A stretch of 64,000 nucleotides of DNA, taken from the NCBI GenBank assembly GCA_937949945.1, contig CALFEQ010000200.1, positions 17,529-81,528 of the forward strand, in the 5' to 3' direction. Of the stretch, positions 39,190 to 47,334 are shown piece after piece (position 1 is the first letter of the stretch; each line of letters starts with the position of its first letter). This DNA is from an uncultured Myxococcales bacterium (lineage in GTDB: Bacteria > Myxococcota_A > Polyangia > Polyangiales > Polyangiaceae). A program made the translations under genes and the position numbers. Under the pieces are notes generated by a model. The model ran no database searches, had not been told where the DNA came from, and was given only the letters and a program-made list of their open reading frames with translations.

Positions 39190-40209
39190 CTACCGCGGCA
39201 CGACCACCCAGCCCGTGGTCCCACCGGAGAACGGCGGCGGAGGCGGATCCTCGCGCGTGAGCGCGTAGGTCAGGAGCGACCCGCTCGCCACGACGCCGGC
39301 GATGGCGCCCCAGAACCACCATCGCTTCGTGATCGGGATGCGTTCCTTCGGCAGCTTCGCGGGGACGTCGAGCTCCTGCCCGGGCTGGAGGGCGAGCTTC
39401 GTCGAGAAGGTCTCGAAGCCTGCCTTGCGCACGACGAGCTCGTAGGAGCCCGCGGGCCGCGACACCTGCACGGGCGCGAAGCCGACGTCGGCGCCGTTGA
39501 TCGTGACGATGGCTTCGGGGACGTCGGCGCTCACGCGGACCGTCGCCGGCAGCTTCGCGAGCTGGATGTCGAGCGTGTCTTTTTGCCCCGGCGTGTACGT
39601 CTTCGTCAGCGACACGTCGCTGTAGCCCTTCGCGACGACGCGGAAGACGTGCGTGCCGGGATCGACCACGATCGTGAACTTCGGGCCCGGCACACGCTCG
39701 GGAGCGCCCGGCTTGGCGATGCCCGCCGCGAAGCGCGGCTCGCCTTCTCCGTCGTCGTCGAGCTTCTGGAGAGGCCGGCCGTCGACGGCGAGCAGGGCGT
39801 CCGCCGGCTCCGCCTTCACCTCGAGCCGAACCAGCGAGGCGTCGATCTCCGCGATGAACGCGCGCGCGTCCTCGACGCGGCTCTGCGGGAACTGCGCTTT
39901 GTCCTTCCCTTCTTCGAGGGCTTCGGCGAACAGACGGCGCGCGCGCAGCAGGTTCCCGAGCGCGCGCTCGCAGACGCCGAGGTTGTAGGTCGTCAGCGGA
40001 TGGGGATGGAGCTCCCGCGATCGCTCGAACGCCGCGAGGGCGAGCGCCCATTGGGCCGTCTTCGCGAGCTCGTTGCCGCGGACGTACTCCTTTCGAGCCT
40101 CGACGATCTTCGGATCCTCCGGCTCCGCCGCGCGCGAGGCGGACGAGAGCGACATCGTCGTGAGGAGCGCTCCGAGCAGGAGCAAGAGGCGCTGGAAGTC
40201 GGTGAGCAT
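39190..40209 (-). CDS. Exported PEGA-domain protein with TPR-like region
   Basis: A 339-aa envelope protein. A signal peptide (M-L-T-D-F-Q-R-L-L-L) leads into a TPR-like helical region (residues 35-125, A-L-A-L-A-A-F-E-R-S). Two PEGA-type beta domains follow and then a membrane helix near residue 310 and a Pro-rich end. The PEGA motif is seen as V-N-G-A-D-V-G-F-A-P-type. PEGA domains occur in surface proteins and with kinases. It is 8 bp downstream of the Ser/Thr kinase, which suggests co-expression in the same envelope signalling unit. Confidence 0.85.
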   Translation of the reverse strand: MLTDFQRLLLLLGALLTTMSLSSASRAAEPEDPKIVEARKEYVRGNELAKTAQWALALAAFERSRELHPHPLTTYNLGVCERALGNLLRARRLFAEALEEGKDKAQFPQSRVEDARAFIAEIDASLVRLEVKAEPADALLAVDGRPLQKLDDDGEGEPRFAAGIAKPGAPERVPGPKFTIVVDPGTHVFRVVAKGYSDVSLTKTYTPGQKDTLDIQLAKLPATVRVSADVPEAIVTINGADVGFAPVQVSRPAGSYELVVRKAGFETFSTKLALQPGQELDVPAKLPKERIPITKRWWFWGAIAGVVASGSLLTYALTREDPPPPPFSGGTTGWVVVPR

Positions 40210-40217
40210 GCGTATCC

Positions 40218-41684
40218 TCAGAACGGGACCTTCTCCTCGAGCAGTCCTGTCCCCGTCGGCGTCGGCTTGGCAGGACCGGGTTGCGCGGGCGCGGAAGCGT
40301 CGGGGGTCGAGTGAGCCTTCGCGCTCGCAGGAGCAGACGCGGGCGCGGAGGGCGCGGGCGTCGCGCTGGCCGTCGCCTCGCCCAGCGACGCCGACGCCGT
40401 GAGAGCAGCAGACGAAGTCGGAGCAACGGACGACGACGCAGCCGCGGACTCCGACTCCGGTCCCGATGCCGAGGCGTCTTCGGCCGCCGCCTCTCGACCG
40501 TCCGCTTCGGCGCTCGCGGTGCTCGCCAGCGTTGGCGCCTCCGGAGGCTGCTCGTGCGCGCCGCCGGCGAGGCGGGACTTCAGCCACGTGAAGGCGAACG
40601 CGCCGCCACCGACGAAGACGACGAGACCGACGACGGCGACCACCGCGGCGAGGGCGCGCGCATTCGGTGGAGCGCTCGAGTCGTGCTTGCCCGGCGGCAC
40701 GGACCCGCCCGGCGCGCCGGGCGCCTTCCCGGTGGCCTGGGTCCTCGAGATCGCCATCGCCGTCACCGGCGCGAGCGGTTGCATGGTCTGCTGCTGGAAC
40801 GACGGCGGCTTGTTGCTGGACCGCAGGTCCGAGTCGCCGTGTCGTGCGAGCACGGCGTGGATCTCGTCGAGCGTCGGGCGTCCGGCGCGCTCGCGCGAGA
40901 GCATGCGATCGACGAGCGACGCGAGGTCCGGCGGCACGTGGGGCGCGACCGTCGCGAGCGGAGGGATGCCGACGACGGTGACCGTCTTGATGATCTGGCC
41001 GAGGTTGTCGGCCTCCGTCGGCAGCACGCCGCTCAGGCACTGGTAGAAGATGATCCCGAGCGCCCAGATGTCGCTCCGGCCGTCGACGTCCTTCTCGCCG
41101 AAGAGCTGCTCCGGGGACATGTAGTACGGCGTCCCGAGCATCGAGCCGGTCTTCGTGAGCTGACCACCGCTCTGATCGGTCGCGTTGATCTTCGCGATGC
41201 CGAAGTCGAGGACCTTCACGTCCTCGGCGCCGTCGGGCCCGCGGGCGAGGAACACGTTGTCGGGCTTCAGATCGCGATGGACGATCGAAGCGGCGTGCGC
41301 CGTCGCGACGGCCGCGAGCACGGGCGTCATGATCCGCACGAAGTCGGGGAGCGACAGGCGCTTCTCGCGCGCGAGCCTCGAGCCCAGGCTCTCGCCCTCG
41401 AGCAGGTCCATGACGAGCACGGGCGCACCGGTCTCGAGGGTGAGCACGTCGTGGATCGCCACCACGTTCGGGTGGCGGACCGCGCATGCCGCGCGTGCCT
41501 CGCGAAGGAAGCGCTCGACGACGCTCGGCTGCGTGACGAGCTCGTCCTTCAAGAACTTCACCGCGACGGCCTTGCCCGTGATGGTGTGCGTGGCGGCCCA
41601 TACCGAGCCCATGCCGCCCTCGCCGAGGAGGCGCTCGAGTCGGAAGCGGCCCGCGATGATCTGCCCTTTCTTCAGACTGCTCAC
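40218..41684 (-). CDS. Hanks-type Ser/Thr protein kinase, single-pass
   Basis: A 488-aa membrane kinase. The kinase domain (residues about 12-275) has G-E-G-G-M-G-S-V, the Lys of A-V-A-V-K-F, H-R-D-L-K-P-D-N-V, D-F-G-I-A-K and A-P-E-like M-S-P-E-Q. A Pro/Gln linker and one membrane helix (about residues 353-373) precede a Ser/Ala/Pro-rich extracytoplasmic tail. GTG at 41684 overlaps the preceding stop by four bases (GTGA), a better start than the ATG 15 bases further upstream. The tail has no PASTA or other sensor domain. Confidence 0.92.
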   Translation of the reverse strand: MSSLKKGQIIAGRFRLERLLGEGGMGSVWAATHTITGKAVAVKFLKDELVTQPSVVERFLREARAACAVRHPNVVAIHDVLTLETGAPVLVMDLLEGESLGSRLAREKRLSLPDFVRIMTPVLAAVATAHAASIVHRDLKPDNVFLARGPDGAEDVKVLDFGIAKINATDQSGGQLTKTGSMLGTPYYMSPEQLFGEKDVDGRSDIWALGIIFYQCLSGVLPTEADNLGQIIKTVTVVGIPPLATVAPHVPPDLASLVDRMLSRERAGRPTLDEIHAVLARHGDSDLRSSNKPPSFQQQTMQPLAPVTAMAISRTQATGKAPGAPGGSVPPGKHDSSAPPNARALAAVVAVVGLVVFVGGGAFAFTWLKSRLAGGAHEQPPEAPTLASTASAEADGREAAAEDASASGPESESAAASSSVAPTSSAALTASASLGEATASATPAPSAPASAPASAKAHSTPDASAPAQPGPAKPTPTGTGLLEEKVPF

Positions 41685-43090
41685 TCCGACCTCGCGCATC
41701 GAAAGCCGATCGAAGGCAGCCACGTCGAGCTCGGCGCGCTCTGCCGCCCCGGTACGCGCAACAGGCCCGGCGCGTCGCCCCACGACAGCCCGCGGATGAC
41801 GAAGTTCTCCCCTTCGTCGCACCGGGGATCCTCGAGGAAGGGTTCCTCTGGCCGCCAGCATGGAGCGTCGTAGGGTGCGGCCCTGTCCGCGACCCACTCG
41901 CCGAGACCGCCGCCCATCGCCATGAGCCCGAGCGCCGTCCGGTCGCGCGGGTTCGGCTGCGCCGGCAAGCCCGCGGGCACGGTCTCCTTCCCCGGGAGCG
42001 AGCGACAGAGGCTCGACCCCGGGAAGACCCCCAAGGAGTCTGCGAGACCGACGTCGGCGTACGTGCATGGATCGCCGTCGTGTCCCCATGGACGCAACGT
42101 CTCTTCCTCGAGGTTGCCCGCCGCCCACTCCCACTCGGCCTCCGTCGGCAGCCGCTTGCCGAGGGCCGTGCACACCTTCGCCGCGAAGGCGTGATCCACG
42201 CAGTTGAGCGGCAGGTCGTCGTTCTCCTTCGAGCTCTTGCCGATCCACGTGCAGAACGAAGCGATGGAGCTCCGCTCGGAGGAGCGCATGATCGGCTCCT
42301 CGTCCAGGACGCCGCGCCTCACGAGATCGCGGACCGTGCCGACCTTCATCTCTTCACGATCGAGCGCGAACGGCGCCACGGTGACCAATCGCTCCGGCGC
42401 GCTCTCCATGGCGCCGACGTTGCCGGCGACCGAGTCGCCCAGGACGAAGAAGCCGCCGGGCACGCAGACCATGTCCTCCTCGACCGGTAGCTCGCAGGGC
42501 CTTCGGACGGCGCGCGACCAGGTGCCGGGCGCCATCTCCGCCGGAGGCATGCCCGTGGGCAGGACGCGCTCGTCGACGAGCTCTCGAGACGCGTCGGCGC
42601 ACGACGTTCGAGAGGTCACGTCCGCGACGACACCGACGCAGTCCATGGGGAGGAGGAACGTGACGTGCGTGTTGCCGCGCGCGGCCGGCAGCTTCGCGAC
42701 CCGATCGATCGTCGTCGCGATCGGGGGCATCCCATCGGCTGCCACGCGTGCCGCTCGATAGAGGCGCACCCTCACGCGAGGCGCGATCCCCGACGGGGGA
42801 ACGGCCACTCCGAACGAGATGGGCCAGCTCGCGGCATCGACCGGGAGCCCGAGCAGTCGCCGGCAGTCGTCGCACGCGAGGTTCCCGTCGTCGTTCAGGA
42901 CCTCCACGAGCGCTCGGTCCACGAACGTCGGGACGGGCGCGTCCGTCGTGATCCACACCGTCCACTGATCGCGCTCGTCGACGCTGCCGCCACAGCCGGC
43001 GCCGCTCGCGCCGATCCCGGCGGCGAGCGCGGCCACGTGGACGGCGATCGTCATCGACCTGAGATGCATCGTCCTCCCGCGCAGACGCAT
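41681..43090 (-). CDS. SUMF1-like lipoprotein (second of pair)
   Basis: A 469-aa lipoprotein (lipobox G-A-G-C). The N-terminal 200 residues are a beta-rich domain with several Cys, shared with its neighbour. The C-terminal part is a formylglycine-generating-enzyme-like SUMF1 fold: C-V-P-G-G-F-F, D-R-E-E-M-K-V, L-P-T-E-A-E-W-E-W-A-A and G-F-R-C-A. The paired catalytic cysteines of aerobic FGE (C-x4-C near the C-terminus) are not present. A structural or binding role is therefore likely. It sits between its paralogue and the kinase in one operon. Confidence 0.82.
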   Translation of the reverse strand: MRLRGRTMHLRSMTIAVHVAALAAGIGASGAGCGGSVDERDQWTVWITTDAPVPTFVDRALVEVLNDDGNLACDDCRRLLGLPVDAASWPISFGVAVPPSGIAPRVRVRLYRAARVAADGMPPIATTIDRVAKLPAARGNTHVTFLLPMDCVGVVADVTSRTSCADASRELVDERVLPTGMPPAEMAPGTWSRAVRRPCELPVEEDMVCVPGGFFVLGDSVAGNVGAMESAPERLVTVAPFALDREEMKVGTVRDLVRRGVLDEEPIMRSSERSSIASFCTWIGKSSKENDDLPLNCVDHAFAAKVCTALGKRLPTEAEWEWAAGNLEEETLRPWGHDGDPCTYADVGLADSLGVFPGSSLCRSLPGKETVPAGLPAQPNPRDRTALGLMAMGGGLGEWVADRAAPYDAPCWRPEEPFLEDPRCDEGENFVIRGLSWGDAPGLLRVPGRQSAPSSTWLPSIGFRCARSE

Positions 43091-43100
43091 CGAGACCTCG

Positions 43101-44537
43101 TCATCCCGCGTAGACGCATCGGAACCCCGCGATCGTGGACGGCATCGGGACGAACGACCGGATCCCTCCGGCCGCGACGATCTTGCCCGCGCTCCAATCG
43201 CCGCCACGAGCAGCGCCGTAACGCAGGTCCGGAGACTTGCAGATCGGATCGAGACGGAGACCCGGTCCCGTCCAGCAGGGATCGGCGTAGGAGACGCCTC
43301 CGTCGCGCGTCACCTCCCGCAGACTGCCCCCGAGATCGAGGATCCCGTCGATGGACACGTCCACGACGGGACATCCCTCGACGTGCGATCCGACGGGCTC
43401 GACGCCGGAGGCCGGGCCGCACTCCACCTCCACGTCCGGAAAGGACGCCCTCGAGATGCTCGCGGTGCAGCACTGCGGGCGGTCGTGTCCCCACGGGAAG
43501 AGCCATCCGCGCCCACGCCCGCGCGCCGCGTGCTCCCACTGAGCCTCGGTCGGGAGCTGACCGCCCTCCGCCTCGCACGCCCGCTGCGCGGCCTCGTAGG
43601 AGATGCAGTTCAGCGGCAGATCGTCGTTGCTCGCGTCGTCCGGACCGAGCCACGTGCAGAACTCCAGGCCGGAGCCGCTGGCGCCGCGCGCCCGAGGGAC
43701 CTCCGTCACCGCGCCGCGTGCGAGCAGGCGCCGGTAGCGCCCCACCGTGAACTCGGTCCTGTCCATCTGGAACGGCGACACGAGGACGGGCCGCCTCGGC
43801 ATCGTCGCCACCTCACCGATCACGTGCTCGAGCGCCGGATCGCCCAGGATCGACGCGCCGCCGGGGACGCATCGCGCGCCGTCGCGGATCGGAGAGGAGC
43901 ACGGAGTCTCGCGAGCCTCGGGCGCCGTCCCGACGAGCGACGGCGCCTCGCCCTCGAGGATGCCCTCCGACGGCGAGCCCTCGCGGAGCTGCGCATCGAT
44001 GCACGTGCGAGCCGGCGCGTCGAACGAGGCCGGCGCTCCGAAGCATGCGGTCGCGAGCACGACGCGGACCGTGCGCACCCCGCGCTCGGCCTGCTCGAGG
44101 TCGACGATCCGATCGATGAGGGCGTTCTCGGGGGGCTCGATCGTCGTGACGTCGTTCAGCACGCCGCGCGTCGCGAGCGATGCGCGGAACGCGCGAATGC
44201 GCAGACGGATGGCGCGCGACGTCCCGGGCTGGGACGCGATCCCGAACGAGATGGGCCAATCGCGCGGATCGGGCACCGTCACGTCCCGATAGTCGATGAC
44301 GTCGCGATCGCCGGTGATGATGTCGACGCGGACCGTGTCGATGGCGACCGCGGGCGAGAGCCCGCTGCCCTCCACGATCTGACCGACGACGGGCGCGTCC
44401 GTGTCGACCACCACGACGAGCTGCGGACGCGGCGCGGGCTCGTGCGAGCAGGACGGTCCCGCCGCCAGGCCGAGCGCCATGGCAACGACCGCCCGGTCGG
44501 TTTGCCAGGTTCCGCGGCTTTTCACGAAATCCCCCAT
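43101..44537 (-). CDS. SUMF1-like lipoprotein (first of pair)
   Basis: A 478-aa lipoprotein (lipobox A-G-P-S-C). Shares architecture with the next gene: an N-terminal beta domain with D-W-P-I-S-F-G-I-A and a C-terminal SUMF1 fold with C-V-P-G-G-A-S, L-P-T-E-A-Q-W-E-H-A-A and G-F-R-C-V. The two FGE catalytic cysteines are again missing. First gene of the SUMF1-SUMF1-kinase-PEGA run; spacing 10 bp to the next gene. In myxobacteria such proteins are often found with kinases and are thought to be substrates or sensors, which is inference here. Confidence 0.82.
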   Translation of the reverse strand: MGDFVKSRGTWQTDRAVVAMALGLAAGPSCSHEPAPRPQLVVVVDTDAPVVGQIVEGSGLSPAVAIDTVRVDIITGDRDVIDYRDVTVPDPRDWPISFGIASQPGTSRAIRLRIRAFRASLATRGVLNDVTTIEPPENALIDRIVDLEQAERGVRTVRVVLATACFGAPASFDAPARTCIDAQLREGSPSEGILEGEAPSLVGTAPEARETPCSSPIRDGARCVPGGASILGDPALEHVIGEVATMPRRPVLVSPFQMDRTEFTVGRYRRLLARGAVTEVPRARGASGSGLEFCTWLGPDDASNDDLPLNCISYEAAQRACEAEGGQLPTEAQWEHAARGRGRGWLFPWGHDRPQCCTASISRASFPDVEVECGPASGVEPVGSHVEGCPVVDVSIDGILDLGGSLREVTRDGGVSYADPCWTGPGLRLDPICKSPDLRYGAARGGDWSAGKIVAAGGIRSFVPMPSTIAGFRCVYAG

Positions 44538-44591
44538 GCCGACGATGGCTCAACCTACCATCTTCCCGCACCTTTTCGATAAGATTGCGCG

Positions 44592-45536
44592 GTGTCGCGA
44601 CGCTTGCCCTGGGCACGCAGCGCGTGGCTCGTCTCGAGCTTCCTCGCCACCGGCGTGCTCGCGGTAGCCGCCTGCTCGGAGGAAGAGGATCCGGTCGTCT
44701 TCTTCGCGACCGCGGACGGAGCCGCGGACGGAACGACGTCCCCCGTATCCGCGGCCGCGTGGGGCAACACACCCTGCGCGACCTGCACCCGCGAGAAGTG
44801 CCTTCGCGAGGTCACGCGCTGCCGATCGGAGCCGACGTGCGCGCGGCGCTTCGAGTGCGTGCAGGCGTGCCCGACCGCATCGAACGGCGAGCCCGATCCC
44901 GCGTGCGCCGAGGCGTGTCCGCCCGCGACCGGAAGCGCGGGCGAACGGGCGTGGAGCGACCTCGAGCACTGTCGTGAGAACGGCCCCGGCGCCCTGTGTC
45001 AGGAATGCCCGGCGAACGTCGGCAAACGTCGATCGCCGCTCTTGAACCAGTCGTGCGAGAACCCGACGTGGGACGCCGGTCCGGACGCGAGCGCCGAGCG
45101 AGAGAGCTGCCAGCGCTGCGGCGCCCAGAGGTGCTGCGAGAGCCGGGACCGATGCCGAGCAGACGAAGGCTGCCGAGCGCTCGACGACTGCGCGGCGGAG
45201 TGCCCGACGCCCGACTGCATCGACCAGTGCTACGCGGCCCACGACGCCTCCGTCGTGGGCAAGTGGAGCGAAAAGCTCAACTGCCACGCCATCCAGTGCC
45301 CATCGGAGTGCGGCGTCCCTCCCAACGCCTGCGAGGACTGCCTCACGACCCACTGCGCGAGCGAGCGGATCGAGTGCGCCGCGAACGGTGACTGTTGGCT
45401 CCTCATGAGCTGCATCGGCAAGTGCAACCTCTCGACTTCGTGCGCCGACGACTGCCGCGCGAAGCACCCGGCGGGGGAGGCGCTGCTCGACGCTCTCAAC
45501 GCGTGCGCCTTCGCGAAGTGCCCGCAGTGCCTCTGA
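44592..45536 (+). CDS. Cys-rich repeat lipoprotein
   Basis: A 314-aa lipoprotein starting at GTG, with lipobox V-A-A-C near residue 28. It carries about thirty cysteines arranged in four recurring modules of the type C-x2-C-x3-C...C-x4-C-x3-C (for instance C-A-T-C-T-R-E-K-C and C-E-D-C-L-T-T-H-C). This is a repeated disulfide-rich domain found in many myxobacterial surface lipoproteins. Divergent from the SUMF1 operon, 54 bp between the starts. No enzymatic motif. Confidence 0.82.
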   Translation: MSRRLPWARSAWLVSSFLATGVLAVAACSEEEDPVVFFATADGAADGTTSPVSAAAWGNTPCATCTREKCLREVTRCRSEPTCARRFECVQACPTASNGEPDPACAEACPPATGSAGERAWSDLEHCRENGPGALCQECPANVGKRRSPLLNQSCENPTWDAGPDASAERESCQRCGAQRCCESRDRCRADEGCRALDDCAAECPTPDCIDQCYAAHDASVVGKWSEKLNCHAIQCPSECGVPPNACEDCLTTHCASERIECAANGDCWLLMSCIGKCNLSTSCADDCRAKHPAGEALLDALNACAFAKCPQCL

Positions 45537-45638
45537 GCGCTCGCGGTGGGGGCACTGCTGCCACGCAGCTACGCGTCCGTTCAGTCACGTCCAATCGAGG
45601 AACACGCTTCGACGGAGCGACCGTGTCTTGGTCATGGC

Positions 45639-46421
45639 ATGGACGTCCCTCCCCCTCCCTTGGCCGAGAGCTGGTCGGCCGTCTGTCGTGCGCTCGAGTC
45701 GGAGGGCCATCGCGCCATCGCCCTCAGGCAGCTTCTGACCTCGAGCGTGCGGGCCGTCGATCACCTCGCCGCGCCGCTGGTCCACTACACGTGGCACTTC
45801 GAGCTGCTCGCCATGCTCGAGAAGGTCGAGACGCTCCGGCGCGTCCTCGACGGCATCCTCTCCAGCCTGCGGCGGGGCGACTACTACGACGTCGACGCGC
45901 TCCGCTCCGCCGCGCTCGCAAAGATCGGCCGACGCTCGGACATGGCGAGGTTTCTCGCGCTCGTCCACGAGTTCACCGCGCCTCCCGACGCCGCGCGCCC
46001 GGTACGCACCGCGATCCCGCTCTTCGAGTGCCACGTCGCGGGCACGACGTTCCGCTCGCTCGACCGCGTCTTGCACGCGGACGGCTCCGTCGCCGTCGAG
46101 GCGGCGGAGGACGAGCTCGCGCCCGGCGACGAGCTCCACTTCGAGCGCGAGCCGTCGAACCGGCACGATCCCAACGCCGTCCGTGTGCTCACGACGTCGA
46201 CCGGTCGCTGGCTCGGCTACGTCCCGCGCGCGAGGAGCGACGTCGTCGCGGCGCTGCTCGAGGCCGGCAAGGAGGTGGGCGGCATCGTCGAGTCCGTGCA
46301 TCGCCACCGCCACGGCTGGCTGGAGGTGCGCATGACGGTGTGCCTCTTCGAGCAGACGATGCCCGCGGCGCGGATCGAGGCGAAGCTCGAAGCCTCCGAA
46401 GGCGAGCTGAAACCGACGTGA
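45639..46421 (+). CDS. HIRAN-domain protein
   Basis: A 260-aa cytoplasmic protein. The N-terminal 110 residues are helical. A HIRAN domain (residues about 125-235) follows, visible in H-V-A-G-T-T-F, P-S-N-R-H-D-P-N-A-V-R-V and G-Y-V-P-R. HIRAN binds 3' ends of single-stranded DNA and is normally fused to SNF2 helicases or nucleases; here it is alone. The ATG at 45639 (MDVPPPPL) is the natural start; an extension to 45546 is low quality. Confidence 0.82.
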   Translation: MDVPPPPLAESWSAVCRALESEGHRAIALRQLLTSSVRAVDHLAAPLVHYTWHFELLAMLEKVETLRRVLDGILSSLRRGDYYDVDALRSAALAKIGRRSDMARFLALVHEFTAPPDAARPVRTAIPLFECHVAGTTFRSLDRVLHADGSVAVEAAEDELAPGDELHFEREPSNRHDPNAVRVLTTSTGRWLGYVPRARSDVVAALLEAGKEVGGIVESVHRHRHGWLEVRMTVCLFEQTMPAARIEAKLEASEGELKPT

Positions 46422-46497
46422 GCTCGGTCTGCCCAAGTCAGGCGACGTGGTCTGTCGCTCACGAACAGCCGCGGACGCTCATTCATCCCACCGCGCA

Positions 46498-46525
46498 TTG
46501 ACACACGACGGACGTGTGTCATGTT
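46498..46525 (+). promoter_or_regulatory. Promoter of the SAM riboswitch
   Basis: A perfect -35 TTGACA (46498-46503) and CATGTT (46520-46525) with a 16-base spacer place the transcription start at about 46532, exactly where the SAM aptamer begins. The spacer holds an ACACACG/CGTGTGT inverted repeat that may bind a regulator. Confidence 0.6.
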
Positions 46526-46532
46526 CGTCACC

Positions 46533-46622
46533 GCATCCAGAGAGGCGCGAGGGATCTGGCCCTACGACCGCCCGGCAACCGCCGAAGAAGCACGGTGCCA
46601 ATGCCAGCTCCGAAAGGAGATC
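46533..46622 (+). promoter_or_regulatory. SAM-I (S-box) riboswitch
   Basis: The conserved core is present in order. CCAGAGAGG is followed by GAGGGATCTGGCCC (46549-46562), CCCGGCAACC (46571-46580) and CGGTGCCAATGCC (46593-46605). The 3' part folds CTCC-GAAA-GGAG (46608-46619) so that the Shine-Dalgarno AAAGGAG lies inside the last hairpin, six bases before ATG 46626. This implies translational control: SAM would hide the ribosome site. Only a 19-codon ORF follows, so the regulated methionine gene is gone. Confidence 0.9.
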
Positions 46623-46625
46623 ACG

Positions 46626-46685
46626 ATGCCCGAGCACGAGGAAGACCGTATCACGCAGCCAGACGCTGCTCGAGCTTCTCGATGA
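46626..46685 (+). pseudogene. 19-codon remnant ORF behind the SAM riboswitch
   Basis: The ATG has AAAGGAG at ideal spacing and begins M-P-E-H-E-E-D-R. After about eight codons the frame runs into sequence antisense to the end of the SnoaL-like gene and stops at 46685. It is most likely the first codons of a lost methionine-pathway gene. A genuine short regulated peptide is a less likely alternative. Confidence 0.6.
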
Positions 46686-47118
46686 GCGACTGCATGTGCG
46701 CGGGCGTGATGCCGAGCTGACGAGCGACCGCGAGGTTGTCACGGACGCGCTCGACGCGCGTGATCTTCCCGTCGGCGTTCACGGTCACGAAGAGCGCTGC
46801 GGTGACGGCGAGCTCCTTTCCGGCGGTCGGGACCTTCTCGCCGAATATCTCGACGTCGGAGCGCATCTTGGCGCGCATCCGCATCAACGCTGCAGCCTGG
46901 TCACCGCAAGCGACGACCTTCCGTTTCTCGATCGCGATGTCCTCGCAGGAGGACAGCCCCGCGAGCAGCACCCGCAGCGCTTCCTTGCCGACGAGGACCG
47001 GCCGAGGCATGTCCTCGACGTAGATCTCGAGGTCGTCCGCGACGGTGTCGAGGATTCGTTCCGCGTCACGTGACGCGATGGCATCGGTCCATCGCTCCAG
47101 AGCTTCCTTCGCGTCCAT
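46651..47118 (-). CDS. SnoaL/NTF2-like protein
   Basis: A 155-aa cytoplasmic protein of the NTF2/SnoaL-like barrel: an N-terminal helix D-A-K-E-A-L-E-R-W-T-D-A, V-A-D-D-L-E-I-Y, and a strand V-T-A-A-L-F-V-T-V-N near residue 115. Members are polyketide cyclases, ketosteroid isomerases or simple ligand-binding proteins. The ATG at 47118 begins M-D-A-K-E. Its last codons overlap the remnant ORF behind the riboswitch, on the opposite strand. Confidence 0.8.
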   Translation of the reverse strand: MDAKEALERWTDAIASRDAERILDTVADDLEIYVEDMPRPVLVGKEALRVLLAGLSSCEDIAIEKRKVVACGDQAAALMRMRAKMRSDVEIFGEKVPTAGKELAVTAALFVTVNADGKITRVERVRDNLAVARQLGITPAHMQSLIEKLEQRLAA

Positions 47119-47334
47119 CTCCCAGCCCTCCGGCGCAGCAACCGCGTGCGCGGCGTCTGCGTTCGAGACGCGAGGAGCAAGGCAGGTGCCGGAGATGCCC
47201 AAGATCGAGGAGAGAGGCCGGCCGCGTCTTCTACTCGTCGGTCAGTCGACCCCGAGCTCGTCGATGCGGCGCAGGAGCTGGCTCCTCAGGTACGCAGGGT
47301 AGGCCCGGTGACGACTGCTCGAGCCCCGGACACG

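Noticed and set aside
41681..44537. Formylglycine-generating enzymes
   Set aside because: The SUMF1 fold is present but the C-x4-C catalytic pair is missing and no sulfatase is nearby.
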